Notes under the pieces: generated by a model | What the model was told of the DNA's origin: nothing | Database searches by the model: none | The model's input: only the letters and a program-made list of their open reading frames with translations | Assembly: GCA_947460445.1 (NCBI GenBank) | Contig: CANHHS010000030.1 | Span: 1-13,899 of the forward strand | DNA length: 13,899 bases | Direction of reading: 5' to 3' | Source of the DNA: Opitutia bacterium | GTDB lineage: Bacteria > Verrucomicrobiota > Verrucomicrobiia > Opitutales > UBA953 | Translations under genes and position numbers: made by a program | Shown: positions 1 to 7,721 of the stretch, one piece after another | Numbering within the stretch: position 1 is the stretch's first letter | Layout: each line of letters begins with the position of its first letter

Positions 1-3000
1 GCTGCTGCGGCAACCAATGATATCACGTTAACATTCAATGGTGGCGCGGGGGATCTCACGCTGGGCGGCGATATTGAATCGTTCGCAGGTAATATCGATC
101 TCGGCAGTCCTACGACGATCACTTTTGATGGCGGCACAGCCGTTAACTCCGAATACATCACTGTCACAGCTGCGCTTGATATTCGTAATCGGCCGACCAT
201 TGGCACCACCATCTTCGCCGGTACACGTGCCGATGGCGTTGGTTTTGAGTTTAACGCCAATGGCGTTCGCGACACAATCGGCCTCGTTGACAATTCTGCG
301 CTCGGAACAGCCTTCTATCGCCTCGGCTCAGGTGCACCAGTCAGCGTGCAATATTTTGATGCGGTACAAGAAGTTCGCCTCACGCCCTTCGACGCCTTGG
401 TGGACGCTCTCCGCGCCGGCGATACCATCAACACTGCCTTCAATACTGCGTTCCTTAATTTGGATTGGACGCTCGGCGGCCTAGCTTCAACCGGCCCGAC
501 TTCAACATCGGGTGTTAACACCTGGAATTTCACCGTCACCCCTGTTTCAGGATTCCAAGTTCTGCGCCCAGGTTATGTCGTGGTTAATGTAGGTCCAAAT
601 GGTACGCCGACAGCGCCACAGACCTACACCATTACACCTCGCCCGATCCAAGTTAAACCTGGCGACCTCACCCTCACTTATGGCGATGCAACGCCTACAG
701 GTGGAACATTCACTTACTCCTTCGAGAATATTCCTGCTGGAGAAACTGCAGCCGTCGGCCTGACGGGCACGCCCGTCTTCACAACGGATTACGACTCCAC
801 CAATGCAGCTGCACGTAATGCAGGCATCTACTCTATCTTTGCAGATATCAGTGGCGTCACTTCTTCGAATCCTAATTACACCATCACGTCGATCGATGGC
901 GTGCTCACGGTTCGTCCAGCTTCACTGACGTTCCGGGTTGTTAGTAAGACTATTACTTATGGTGACACTCCGTACATCGGCACGCCTGTATTGGATCGTG
1001 ATTACACTGTTGATGCGGGTTCCTTTAAATACACCGACACATACGGTTCGATTGTAACAGGATCGCCCACGCTTGTCACCGCTGCCAGCTCCACAAGTCA
1101 GGCTCGTCTCGACTATAACGTCGCCCTCGCTTCCGGAACATTGGCCTACGCTTCTGGCAATTACGTCCCTGTCTTTGTTGACGGCACAATTCACATTAAC
1201 CCAGCCGTACTCACGGGTCGCGTGGCAATTGCTTCGCGCACTTATGGCAGCCCTGAAGTTGATTTCACGGCGGATGCGATTGAGTGGACTGGCTTCAAGA
1301 ACGGCGAAACCGCCCTCGATGCTTTTGTCAGTGGCAACCCTAGTTTTGCCATTGAAGGTGCCGGCTTAGGTATTCGTAACGTTGGCCGCTACGGTGTTTC
1401 AGCAAATGCGGGTAATCTTAATTCCCCTAATTACGACATCGGCACGATCGACCCTGGATTCCTGCAAGTTGATCCAAAAGAAGTTCAAGTCATCGCCGAT
1501 GCGCGTACGCGTCGCTACGGTGACGCGAACCCTAATCTGACTGTCCGTTACTTCGGTTTCGCCTATGGACAAGACGTTAACACTGCTGGCGTGACTGGTA
1601 GTGCCTCAGTTTCAACCGCTCTGAATGGTACGACGGGTGTCGGCGTCTATAATGACAGCCTGACGGTCGATGCGAGCGGTCTCTCCGCCCAGAATTACAC
1701 CTTTACGGGTGTTTCGGGTACGATGACCATCACGAAGGCTCCGCTCGTTGTCACAGCGATCAATCAGTCGCGCACTTACGGCGACACCACCATTATCACT
1801 GATGGCACCTCGTACGTTATCTCCGGATTCCGTAATGGTGAGGATGCAGCGACTGCAAATGTCACCGGCATTCCTACCATCAGCGTCAGCCCGACTGTCA
1901 CAGCGACTTCCAATGTAGGCACTTACAATGGCGCCATCCTTGTCAACGGCGGCACCCTGAATGCAGCAAACTACGAGTTTACCACTGCCGGTAACTTGGT
2001 TGCGGGTAACCTCACCGTCACCCGTGCGCTCCTCGATGTTATCGTCGACAATCAATACCGTGTCTACGGGTCTTCAGATCCCACACTCACTTATACCTTC
2101 AGCGGCTTTAAGAATAGCCAAACTCTCGCTACCTCGGGCGTGACCGGCACTGCCGCCGTCAGCATTGCAGCTGCAGGTCGCGGCGCCATGGCCGACGCGG
2201 GCACTTATGCTATCACGGGTCTCGCCGGCTCGTTGGCTTCTACAAATTATTCATTCCGGATGGTGAATGGCGTGCTCACGGTAGCTAAGGCCCCGTTGAC
2301 TATCCGTGCGGTGGCTGCATCCCGTCAATACGGCGACGCCCTCACTGGTTTCACCTACACCATCGATGCTGCTGGATTTAAGAACGGCCAAACCGAAGCA
2401 GTGTTACGTGGAACAGGTGCACTTTCGGGCGACGCCAGTGTCTCAGCCTTCCAGGTCGACCTCGTCACGCCTGTTCAAGTCGGCGACAACGTCGGCAGCT
2501 ATGTCTTAGTTGCGACCAAGAATACCCTGGATGCTCGCAACTACACCTTCGAGCCCCCAGGCACGGTTTACGTTCCTGCGACACTTACTATTACAAAAGC
2601 TCCTCTGCTTGTGACCGCGCGTAATGCGACCCGTGAGTACGGCGACGTCAATCCTGCCTTCGGTTACGATATCACAGGCTATCGCCTTGGTGAAACGTCC
2701 GCGATTCTTACTGGCGCCCCCAGCGTTACAACGACTGCAACCCAGTCTTCCAACGTCGGCACCTATGCGATTACGCCAACGCAAAACACCCTCATTGATA
2801 CAACCGGCAATTACGCATTCACCTTTGTGAATGGCACGCTGACTGTCTCTAAGGCTGTTATCACGGTTTCATCTCAGGCCTTGTCTAGTGTCTATGGTGA
2901 TACCGTTAACTCCTTCACGCCCGGCTTCTCAGGCTTCAAGCTTACCGACAACTCCTCAGTTGTTTCTGGATCTGCTGGGTTCTCGCGAACAGCGGGATCC

Positions 3001-4758
3001 GTTGCTACCCTTGATGTCGCTGGTTCGCCTTATGCTTATAGCGTGAACGATGTCTCCGGGCTTAGTGCAACCAACTACAGCTTCGTTGCCTCGGCTTCGA
3101 CTGCCAACATCACGATCACTCCTGCTCCCGTTACATTGCGCGCAACCAATGTCAGCCGTTATTACGGCAGCACAATTGGTGTGACGGATGCATGGGAAAT
3201 TCTTGGCTTAAAGAACGGTCAAACCACTGCTGACGTTAAGAACACTCAGTTTACCGGCGCACCTGTGGTTACGTCCACGGAAGCTGGCGATGCCGCAGCG
3301 AACGCAGGTAGCTATACCATCGGCATCACGAATGGCACCTTCGCCCCTATTGCCTTTAGCAACTATAGCTTCGATGGCGGAAGCACGCCTGCAACTGGCA
3401 CGCTGACGATTAATAAAGCGGTTCTCACCGTTACCGCCAACCGTACGGGTACATACGGAGACCTGAACCCTCTCTCGGGTCTAGTGTTCAATACCTCGAT
3501 GGTGACAGGTTACGTCAATGGCGACAGCAACTTGATTACGGGTTCAGCTTCCTTCAGCTCTAATTATAATACCTCTTCTGCGGCTACACGTGGGGCAGGT
3601 GCCTATAACCTGAATACGAATGTCACAAACCTGGCTGTCTCGAATGGCAATTACACGGTTGTTGGCGGAACTGGCACCCTGACAATCGACAAGGCACAAC
3701 TTGACCTCAAGGTTTCCAATGCAACTCGCTTCTACGGTGATAACAATGCATCGGCTACCTTGGCTTCGGCCACGAATGGTCAATTGAAGTATACTGATAC
3801 CGTTGACTCAGCCTTAACGGGTTCAGCAAACTTCAATTTCGGCGGCGTCGATAACACGACAAATATCGGCGTGTACACGGTTTCAGCAACCGCTGGCACA
3901 TTGGCTTCCGCAAATTATACCTTCGGCGCTATTGCTGACGGATCGCTGACAATTAACCCAGCAATCCTGACCATCACTGCTGCACGCAATATCACTTATG
4001 GCGATGCTTCGCCGCTTGCAGGTATCACCTTCAGTGACAGCCAAGTCTCTGGCTATAAACTTGGACAAAGTGGTCAAGTTACAGGCAGCATCACCTTCAC
4101 TTCAGGTTATGACACTGCAGCTGCCGGTACGCGCGGTGCTGGCACGTATGCTATCACGGTTAACGGCGCGAGCTCCTTGTCGTCTAACTACACAGTAAGC
4201 GTCGACGGCGGAAATCTCGTGGTCGCGAAGGCTACACTCACTGGACAGGTTAATAATGCTGAACGATTCTTCGGCAGCTCGAACCCTGGCTTTAGCGCAA
4301 CATGGTCCGGCTTCAAATATTCAGAAACGATTAGCACTATCGGCGCAACGGGCTCCCTGACGTTGAATACCAATGCTAACCATGCGAGCCGTCCTGATGG
4401 ATCGCCCTATGTCATCACTGCGACAAATTCGACCCTGGCGTCTGCCAATTACGAATTTGGCACCGTTGCTGATGGCCAACTCAACATCATGCCGCTCATC
4501 CCTGTGGACCTCGAGCGTCTGCGTGTGTTCGGCGCGATGGAAAGTTGGACGTTTGGCTTAGCTTCACGTCCTGCCGACTCAGGTGTTTTGAGTCTCGATC
4601 CTGGTGCACAGATTAACTTCAACGATCGCTCCATCCAAATCGTCTTCCCTGAGTTCCGTGACTTAACTTCGGACGAGCAAAAGAAGAAGAAAAAGGATGC
4701 TGGTGAAACAACTGCCCAGGACGCCAAGCCAGCCCCTCGCACGATTTCCAAGAACTAA
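1..4758 (+). CDS. Two-partner secretion exoprotein (TpsA-like) with 14 MBG-type repeats, 5'-partial
   Basis: The frame is open from base 1, so the true start and any signal peptide or TPS-secretion domain lie upstream; the GTG at 346 is internal. The visible 1585 residues fall into four parts. Residues 1-110 are Thr/Gly/Asn-rich short beta repeats resembling the beta-helical part of filamentous haemagglutinin-like adhesins. Residues 111-210 contain a more helical insert followed by beta sequence. Residues 211-1498 hold 14 tandem domains of about 85-103 residues, each opening near a Tyr-Gly-Asp/Ser motif and closing with a G-x-L-T-[VI] strand: MBG/YDG-type domains. Residues 1499-1585 are a unique tail ending in a Lys-rich, probably disordered segment. 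I see no cysteine and no membrane anchor. The TpsB-type pore starts 6 bases downstream, so the product is inferred to be a secreted or surface adhesin-like protein. MBG assignment is firm; the TpsA role rests on the neighbour because the N-terminal TPS domain is not visible. Confidence 0.85.
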   Translation, partial: AAAATNDITLTFNGGAGDLTLGGDIESFAGNIDLGSPTTITFDGGTAVNSEYITVTAALDIRNRPTIGTTIFAGTRADGVGFEFNANGVRDTIGLVDNSALGTAFYRLGSGAPVSVQYFDAVQEVRLTPFDALVDALRAGDTINTAFNTAFLNLDWTLGGLASTGPTSTSGVNTWNFTVTPVSGFQVLRPGYVVVNVGPNGTPTAPQTYTITPRPIQVKPGDLTLTYGDATPTGGTFTYSFENIPAGETAAVGLTGTPVFTTDYDSTNAAARNAGIYSIFADISGVTSSNPNYTITSIDGVLTVRPASLTFRVVSKTITYGDTPYIGTPVLDRDYTVDAGSFKYTDTYGSIVTGSPTLVTAASSTSQARLDYNVALASGTLAYASGNYVPVFVDGTIHINPAVLTGRVAIASRTYGSPEVDFTADAIEWTGFKNGETALDAFVSGNPSFAIEGAGLGIRNVGRYGVSANAGNLNSPNYDIGTIDPGFLQVDPKEVQVIADARTRRYGDANPNLTVRYFGFAYGQDVNTAGVTGSASVSTALNGTTGVGVYNDSLTVDASGLSAQNYTFTGVSGTMTITKAPLVVTAINQSRTYGDTTIITDGTSYVISGFRNGEDAATANVTGIPTISVSPTVTATSNVGTYNGAILVNGGTLNAANYEFTTAGNLVAGNLTVTRALLDVIVDNQYRVYGSSDPTLTYTFSGFKNSQTLATSGVTGTAAVSIAAAGRGAMADAGTYAITGLAGSLASTNYSFRMVNGVLTVAKAPLTIRAVAASRQYGDALTGFTYTIDAAGFKNGQTEAVLRGTGALSGDASVSAFQVDLVTPVQVGDNVGSYVLVATKNTLDARNYTFEPPGTVYVPATLTITKAPLLVTARNATREYGDVNPAFGYDITGYRLGETSAILTGAPSVTTTATQSSNVGTYAITPTQNTLIDTTGNYAFTFVNGTLTVSKAVITVSSQALSSVYGDTVNSFTPGFSGFKLTDNSSVVSGSAGFSRTAGSVATLDVAGSPYAYSVNDVSGLSATNYSFVASASTANITITPAPVTLRATNVSRYYGSTIGVTDAWEILGLKNGQTTADVKNTQFTGAPVVTSTEAGDAAANAGSYTIGITNGTFAPIAFSNYSFDGGSTPATGTLTINKAVLTVTANRTGTYGDLNPLSGLVFNTSMVTGYVNGDSNLITGSASFSSNYNTSSAATRGAGAYNLNTNVTNLAVSNGNYTVVGGTGTLTIDKAQLDLKVSNATRFYGDNNASATLASATNGQLKYTDTVDSALTGSANFNFGGVDNTTNIGVYTVSATAGTLASANYTFGAIADGSLTINPAILTITAARNITYGDASPLAGITFSDSQVSGYKLGQSGQVTGSITFTSGYDTAAAGTRGAGTYAITVNGASSLSSNYTVSVDGGNLVVAKATLTGQVNNAERFFGSSNPGFSATWSGFKYSETISTIGATGSLTLNTNANHASRPDGSPYVITATNSTLASANYEFGTVADGQLNIMPLIPVDLERLRVFGAMESWTFGLASRPADSGVLSLDPGAQINFNDRSIQIVFPEFRDLTSDEQKKKKKDAGETTAQDAKPAPRTISKN
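631..4494 (+). repeat. Array of 14 diverged MBG-type domain repeats
   Basis: These are coding repeats of about 255-309 bases. The Y-G-[D/S] head codons begin at 679, 958, 1243, 1516, 1777, 2065, 2329, 2638, 2893, 3163, 3454, 3733, 3997 and 4270. The head is YGD in ten copies, YGS in three (1243, 2065, 3163) and F-G-S in the last (4270). A second landmark, G-[FY]-[KR]-x-[GS]-[EQ] or a variant, follows about 15-25 residues later, then a [TS]-G pair, then S/A-x-N-Y-x-F, then the closing G-x-L-T-[VI] strand. Copies are strongly diverged at DNA level; I saw only short identical stretches. This is therefore an old, selected protein array, not a fresh tandem duplication. Confidence 0.85.
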
Positions 4759-4764
4759 TCTGAC

Positions 4765-6501
4765 ATGTCTCGCAATATTTCGAAGCAGGCCTTTCTAGCG
4801 GCCGCGCTCCTCACCGCTTCGGGCCTTTATGCCCAAGTAGCGCCCACTGACGCGGGTAGCGCATTGCGCGAAAATAAAAAGGCGCCGCAGTTGCCCACTA
4901 GTTTGACGCCTCCTGTTTCCGTGCAAGCGGCACCTTCGCCAAACCAAGCGATCACGACGAGCGATCCGAAAGAAGTCAGAATTTACGTCCGGCGTTATAT
5001 CGTGCCTGCGAACTCAGCGGTCACCCAAGGCGAAGTCGACTTGGCAACATCCGACTACACACGTCGTTGGTTAACCTTCACACAGATTCGCGCAGGCTTT
5101 GATTGTGTTCGCGAGCTCTATCGCTCGAAAGGCTACGTCCTCGCAAATACCTATAGCCCTGAGCAAACGATGAAGGATGGCATCATTAAATTGGGAGTCC
5201 TCGAAGGTATTGTTGAAGGCGTTGACGTGAAAAAAACCGCAGGTAGCGGAACATCTATTTCAGCAGATGCTGTTCGTGATCGTATCACGGCTGCTCAGTC
5301 AGTCGGTGCAGCCTTCCGCGTTCAGGACGCGGAGCGCGGCTTGTTGATTGCTTCAGATTTAGTGAAGAGCCCAGTCACCGCGCAGCTTTCTGCCGGCAAG
5401 GCAATGGGAGCAACCCGCGTCGACATTGAATTCACGCCTCCCCCTGCAGCTTCAGCCACACTTAGCTACGACAATTTCGGAAACAAGCAGTCTGGTCGTA
5501 ATCGCGCGCAGTTTGAAGGCCGCTTTACGACAGGCCTAGTTGAGGGTGATGAAATCGATCTCGGCTATACCCATGCCTCCGACTTGCAGTCAATCCGCGG
5601 TGGCCTCTCGCTGCCTATTGGCAGTAATGGTCTTACCGCCGGCCTGTCATACTCGGATGTTAGTTATGACCTTTCGGGCGACTTTACAGGCTTCTCGGGT
5701 ACAGCGAAAGAATTACGCGTGAATGCAAGTTACCCCTTCATGCGCTCGCGCTCATTCAGTTTCTTTGGCGACCTAATCTACTCTTTGCGTGACCTCGAGA
5801 ACACCGACGTAACCGGGAATACTTTCCCGCGCACGCTCGACTCCTATACGCTGGGTGGCCGGATTGAGTCGTATGACGACGGCCTCGGCGGCGGCATGAA
5901 TCAAGTCAGCCTTAATTTTGTAGCAGGTAGTTCGACCGTCGATAATCGAGCAGTCGATATCCTTGGCCGTTACCTCGACTCACAACTCGCCCGTGGTGCC
6001 GAAGGCTCCTATAGTAAAGTTGTCCTCACCGCATCGCGTCTGCAGCACGTGACCGATACAGCAACGATGCTCTTCAGCCTTCGTGTCCAACAAAGCAGCG
6101 ACAACTTAGATTCTTCGGAACAAGACAGCTTAGGTGGACCCTACGGTCTCCGTAGTTACGCGAACTCTGAAGCCACCGGTGATAAGACCACTGTGCTCTC
6201 CGTCGAATTGCGCCAACCGCTCTTCACAGGTTTCTCGGCGAAAGTATTCTTTGACCAAGGCTGGGTGAAGGTGAGTAACGACAATGCCTGGGATACAAGT
6301 AATGCGATCAATAGCTACAGCCTCCATTCGGCGGGTGTTGGCCTCGATTTGAATAACTCGCTCTTCGGTATGCCGATTCGCGCTTCTGTTACTTACGCCC
6401 ACTCGGTTGGCGACAACCCTGCTTTGAGTGCCCAAGGTTTAGATGCTGAAGGTAGCACTGCAACCGACCGCCTTTGGTTCCAGCTCGAAGCACGCTTCTG
6501 A
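4765..6501 (+). CDS. TpsB outer-membrane transporter (ShlB/FhaC/HecB family)
   Basis: This 578-aa protein should export the MBG exoprotein encoded just upstream. Residues 1-23 form a signal peptide with cleavage predicted after the L-Y-A at 21-23. A Pro-rich linker follows. Residues about 70-150 are a POTRA_2-type domain, recognisable by 'YRSKGYVLANTYSPEQ' (119-134) and the closing 'GIIKLGVLEGIVEGV' (139-153). A second POTRA-like stretch spans about 151-225. From about 230 to the end, alternating beta strands form the 16-strand-type barrel. The loop-6 signature appears as G-G-P-Y-G-L-R-S-Y (457-465) followed by E-A-x-G-D, matching the VRGY/F motif with Ser in place of Gly. The C-terminal residue is Phe, the usual BAM recognition signal. 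Length is normal for the family. The ATG at 4765 is chosen because it gives the complete signal peptide; no Shine-Dalgarno precedes it. Six bases separate it from the exoprotein stop, implying one operon. Confidence 0.93.
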   Translation: MSRNISKQAFLAAALLTASGLYAQVAPTDAGSALRENKKAPQLPTSLTPPVSVQAAPSPNQAITTSDPKEVRIYVRRYIVPANSAVTQGEVDLATSDYTRRWLTFTQIRAGFDCVRELYRSKGYVLANTYSPEQTMKDGIIKLGVLEGIVEGVDVKKTAGSGTSISADAVRDRITAAQSVGAAFRVQDAERGLLIASDLVKSPVTAQLSAGKAMGATRVDIEFTPPPAASATLSYDNFGNKQSGRNRAQFEGRFTTGLVEGDEIDLGYTHASDLQSIRGGLSLPIGSNGLTAGLSYSDVSYDLSGDFTGFSGTAKELRVNASYPFMRSRSFSFFGDLIYSLRDLENTDVTGNTFPRTLDSYTLGGRIESYDDGLGGGMNQVSLNFVAGSSTVDNRAVDILGRYLDSQLARGAEGSYSKVVLTASRLQHVTDTATMLFSLRVQQSSDNLDSSEQDSLGGPYGLRSYANSEATGDKTTVLSVELRQPLFTGFSAKVFFDQGWVKVSNDNAWDTSNAINSYSLHSAGVGLDLNNSLFGMPIRASVTYAHSVGDNPALSAQGLDAEGSTATDRLWFQLEARF

Positions 6502-6502
6502 T

Positions 6503-7096
6503 TTAACTACGTACGGCTAAGCAGTCGCGTTTATCCCGAAGTAAATTCTGGAAAAATGTGGCTGCTTCAAACGGCCATTGCGCACCCGGAAGCACCTTCC
6601 AGTCAGGGTGCGCCTGTAGCTTCTCGCTCGCCCACAAGTGGTAATCTTCGTGATCTGTGCGGAAGCATAGGGTGCAGCCTGGCAGGGCTATATGTGCGAG
6701 GCGTGTAAGGTTTTCGGTCTGAATAAAACGCTTTTTGCTCTGCCGAGCTTTCGGCCAAGGATCCGGGTATAGGATAAAAATTTTCGCCAAGCGTACATTA
6801 GGGGCGATAGCGTCTAAAAACTCCGAAGCCTCCGCCTTCATGAAGTGGACATTGGTTAATCCACGTTTCGCACGTTTCGCCTCACTTTTTTTGAGACGGT
6901 CATTGAGTAAGTCTATACCTACGCATTTTTCTTTGGGATACTCGGTTCCATACGCCGTCAGCCAATGCCCGTGCCCACATCCAATCTCCAGGGTGATAGC
7001 ATCGACGTCCCCGAGTTCTTTGGCGATGAGTACGCGCAGGGCCTCAACGCGCTTCGCACGTTGGGTTTCTGCCCATAATTGGCCTTTAGAGCCCAT
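6503..7096 (-). CDS. trmB: tRNA (guanine-N7-)-methyltransferase TrmB
   Basis: The 197-aa cytosolic enzyme transfers methyl from SAM to N7 of G46 in the tRNA variable loop. The Rossmann SAM motif is LEIGCGHG (36-43), followed by G-I-D at 60-62. The family signature is 'YPDPWPKARQSKKRF' (110-124), with the catalytic-region Asp112. TDHEDYHLWASEKL (148-161) matches the next conserved block. In the C-terminal signature, usually T-x-[FY]-E, this protein reads T-F-F-Q (180-183), so the usual Glu is Gln. It is somewhat shorter than the E. coli enzyme because the N-terminal arm is short. The ATG at 7096 is effectively forced: an in-frame stop lies two codons upstream. The stop is one base from that of the convergent transporter gene, leaving no room for a terminator between them. 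The upstream neighbour is divergent, 95 bases away. Confidence 0.93.
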   Translation of the reverse strand: MGSKGQLWAETQRAKRVEALRVLIAKELGDVDAITLEIGCGHGHWLTAYGTEYPKEKCVGIDLLNDRLKKSEAKRAKRGLTNVHFMKAEASEFLDAIAPNVRLAKIFILYPDPWPKARQSKKRFIQTENLTRLAHIALPGCTLCFRTDHEDYHLWASEKLQAHPDWKVLPGAQWPFEAATFFQNLLRDKRDCLAVRS

Positions 7097-7191
7097 CGCT
7101 CAGAGCGTGTGACAGGGTGGGGTGAGCGCAAGGGAATGCGAATAACTCCCGCTTCCAAACAGGTACAACACTCGCTTCCCTGTATGTTCAC
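7097..7191. promoter_or_regulatory. Divergent intergenic spacer, presumed to hold two promoters
   Basis: The 95 bases separate the divergent starts of trmB and the 144-aa gene, so promoters for both are expected here. I could not find a convincing -35/-10 pair in either direction, nor a clear operator palindrome or riboswitch fold. No Shine-Dalgarno precedes either start. The assignment is by gene orientation only. Confidence 0.3.
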
Positions 7192-7626
7192 ATGGCCAAA
7201 GTCTCTCTCGATCTCGTTAAAGAAGTTCTCCAGCGCAATGGTATCGATGCGCGTAAGCTTGCTGAGGTATTAAACCAAATTCGCCAAGAGGCGGAAGCTG
7301 ATGCCGTCGAGCGCGAGAAGCCGGTAAAGAAACACCATGTCGTTTTGGTGAGCTCGCCTGAAGGTGGCCTGCCGGATGATTTGGTGGGATGGGTCGTACA
7401 AGTGCCTGAAGACGATAACCCGATGGTGGCTGCGAAGCGCATTGTGGAAACAGCCGAGCGGTTTAACGCATCTCCTCGTGGCAAGAAGTTGCCCTTGGCT
7501 TCTTTTGGCGACGCTTGCCAGGCCTTGCCTGCCAAACAGTTGAAGGAAAATAATGTCTGGGTGCGGACCCGTGATCCTGTGCGGGTTATTTCTGTCGGAA
7601 ATGCCTGGAAGAAGAAGCGTGAATAA
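7192..7626 (+). CDS. Conserved-looking hypothetical protein, 144 aa, basic
   Basis: I do not recognise this family. The N-terminal 45 residues are Glu/Lys/Arg-rich and should be helical (L-x-x-V-L-N-Q-I-R pattern around 23-31). Residues 48-72 look like a beta strand-turn-strand unit, with V-V-L-V-S-S-P and a G-W-V-V-Q-V stretch. A helix follows at about 78-92, then a short beta end from 122 to 136. The C-terminus is basic (W-K-K-K-R-E). There is no signal peptide or membrane segment, so it is probably cytoplasmic; the basic ends could suit nucleic-acid binding, but that is a guess. Two longer open frames on the opposite strand are rejected: the longer starts at GTG, and both have the Ser/Arg/His-rich composition of shadow frames. 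The ATG at 7192 is the first in-frame start; another ATG at 7184 is out of frame. The desaturase gene follows after 95 bases on the same strand. Confidence 0.7.
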   Translation: MAKVSLDLVKEVLQRNGIDARKLAEVLNQIRQEAEADAVEREKPVKKHHVVLVSSPEGGLPDDLVGWVVQVPEDDNPMVAAKRIVETAERFNASPRGKKLPLASFGDACQALPAKQLKENNVWVRTRDPVRVISVGNAWKKKRE

Positions 7627-7721
7627 GTATTTGTCATCCAACAAGTTAGTATAACCATTGGGTGATTCTGTAGGAACAATACACTCGCAAAAAGCCTCAC
7701 GGGCTAGCATGGTTTTGTGGT

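Noticed and set aside
346..348. GTG as start of the exoprotein
   Set aside because: The same frame is open without a stop back to base 1 and encodes beta-repeat sequence typical of the protein, so the GTG is an internal Val codon.
631..4494. MBG array as CRISPR or satellite-type DNA repeat
   Set aside because: The period is about 255-309 bases, the reading frame is maintained throughout, and similarity is at protein level, so it is a coding domain array.
4678..4697. A-rich run as a programmed frameshift slippery site
   Set aside because: It lacks an A-AAA-AAG-type heptamer, has no following pseudoknot that I can see, and the frame ends normally with a sensible stop before the next gene.
4449..4751. 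Minus-strand 100-codon frame with a poly-Phe run
   Set aside because: It is a shadow of the Lys-rich exoprotein tail; the Phe run is just the complement of the AAG/AAA codons.
6487..6498. Inverted repeat GAAGC-AC-GCTTC at the end of the transporter gene as terminator
   Set aside because: A 5-bp stem with a 2-base loop is sterically poor, has no T-tract after it, and lies within codons encoding the conserved barrel end.
7658..7685. Sigma-70-like promoter before the desaturase (TTGGGT, 16 bases, TACACT)
   Set aside because: It matches only 3/6 and 4/6 of consensus, which is expected by chance in an intergenic stretch. The desaturase may also be read from the upstream gene.
7689..7703. AGCC...GGCT hairpin before the desaturase as terminator
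   Set aside because: The stem is only about 4 bp and no T-run follows in the right place.
7188..7710. Minus-strand open frames of 170 and 146 codons over the 144-aa gene
   Set aside because: The longer begins at GTG. Both mirror the codon pattern of the plus-strand gene, are Ser/Arg/His/Phe-rich without family motifs, and the plus frame has the more protein-like composition.
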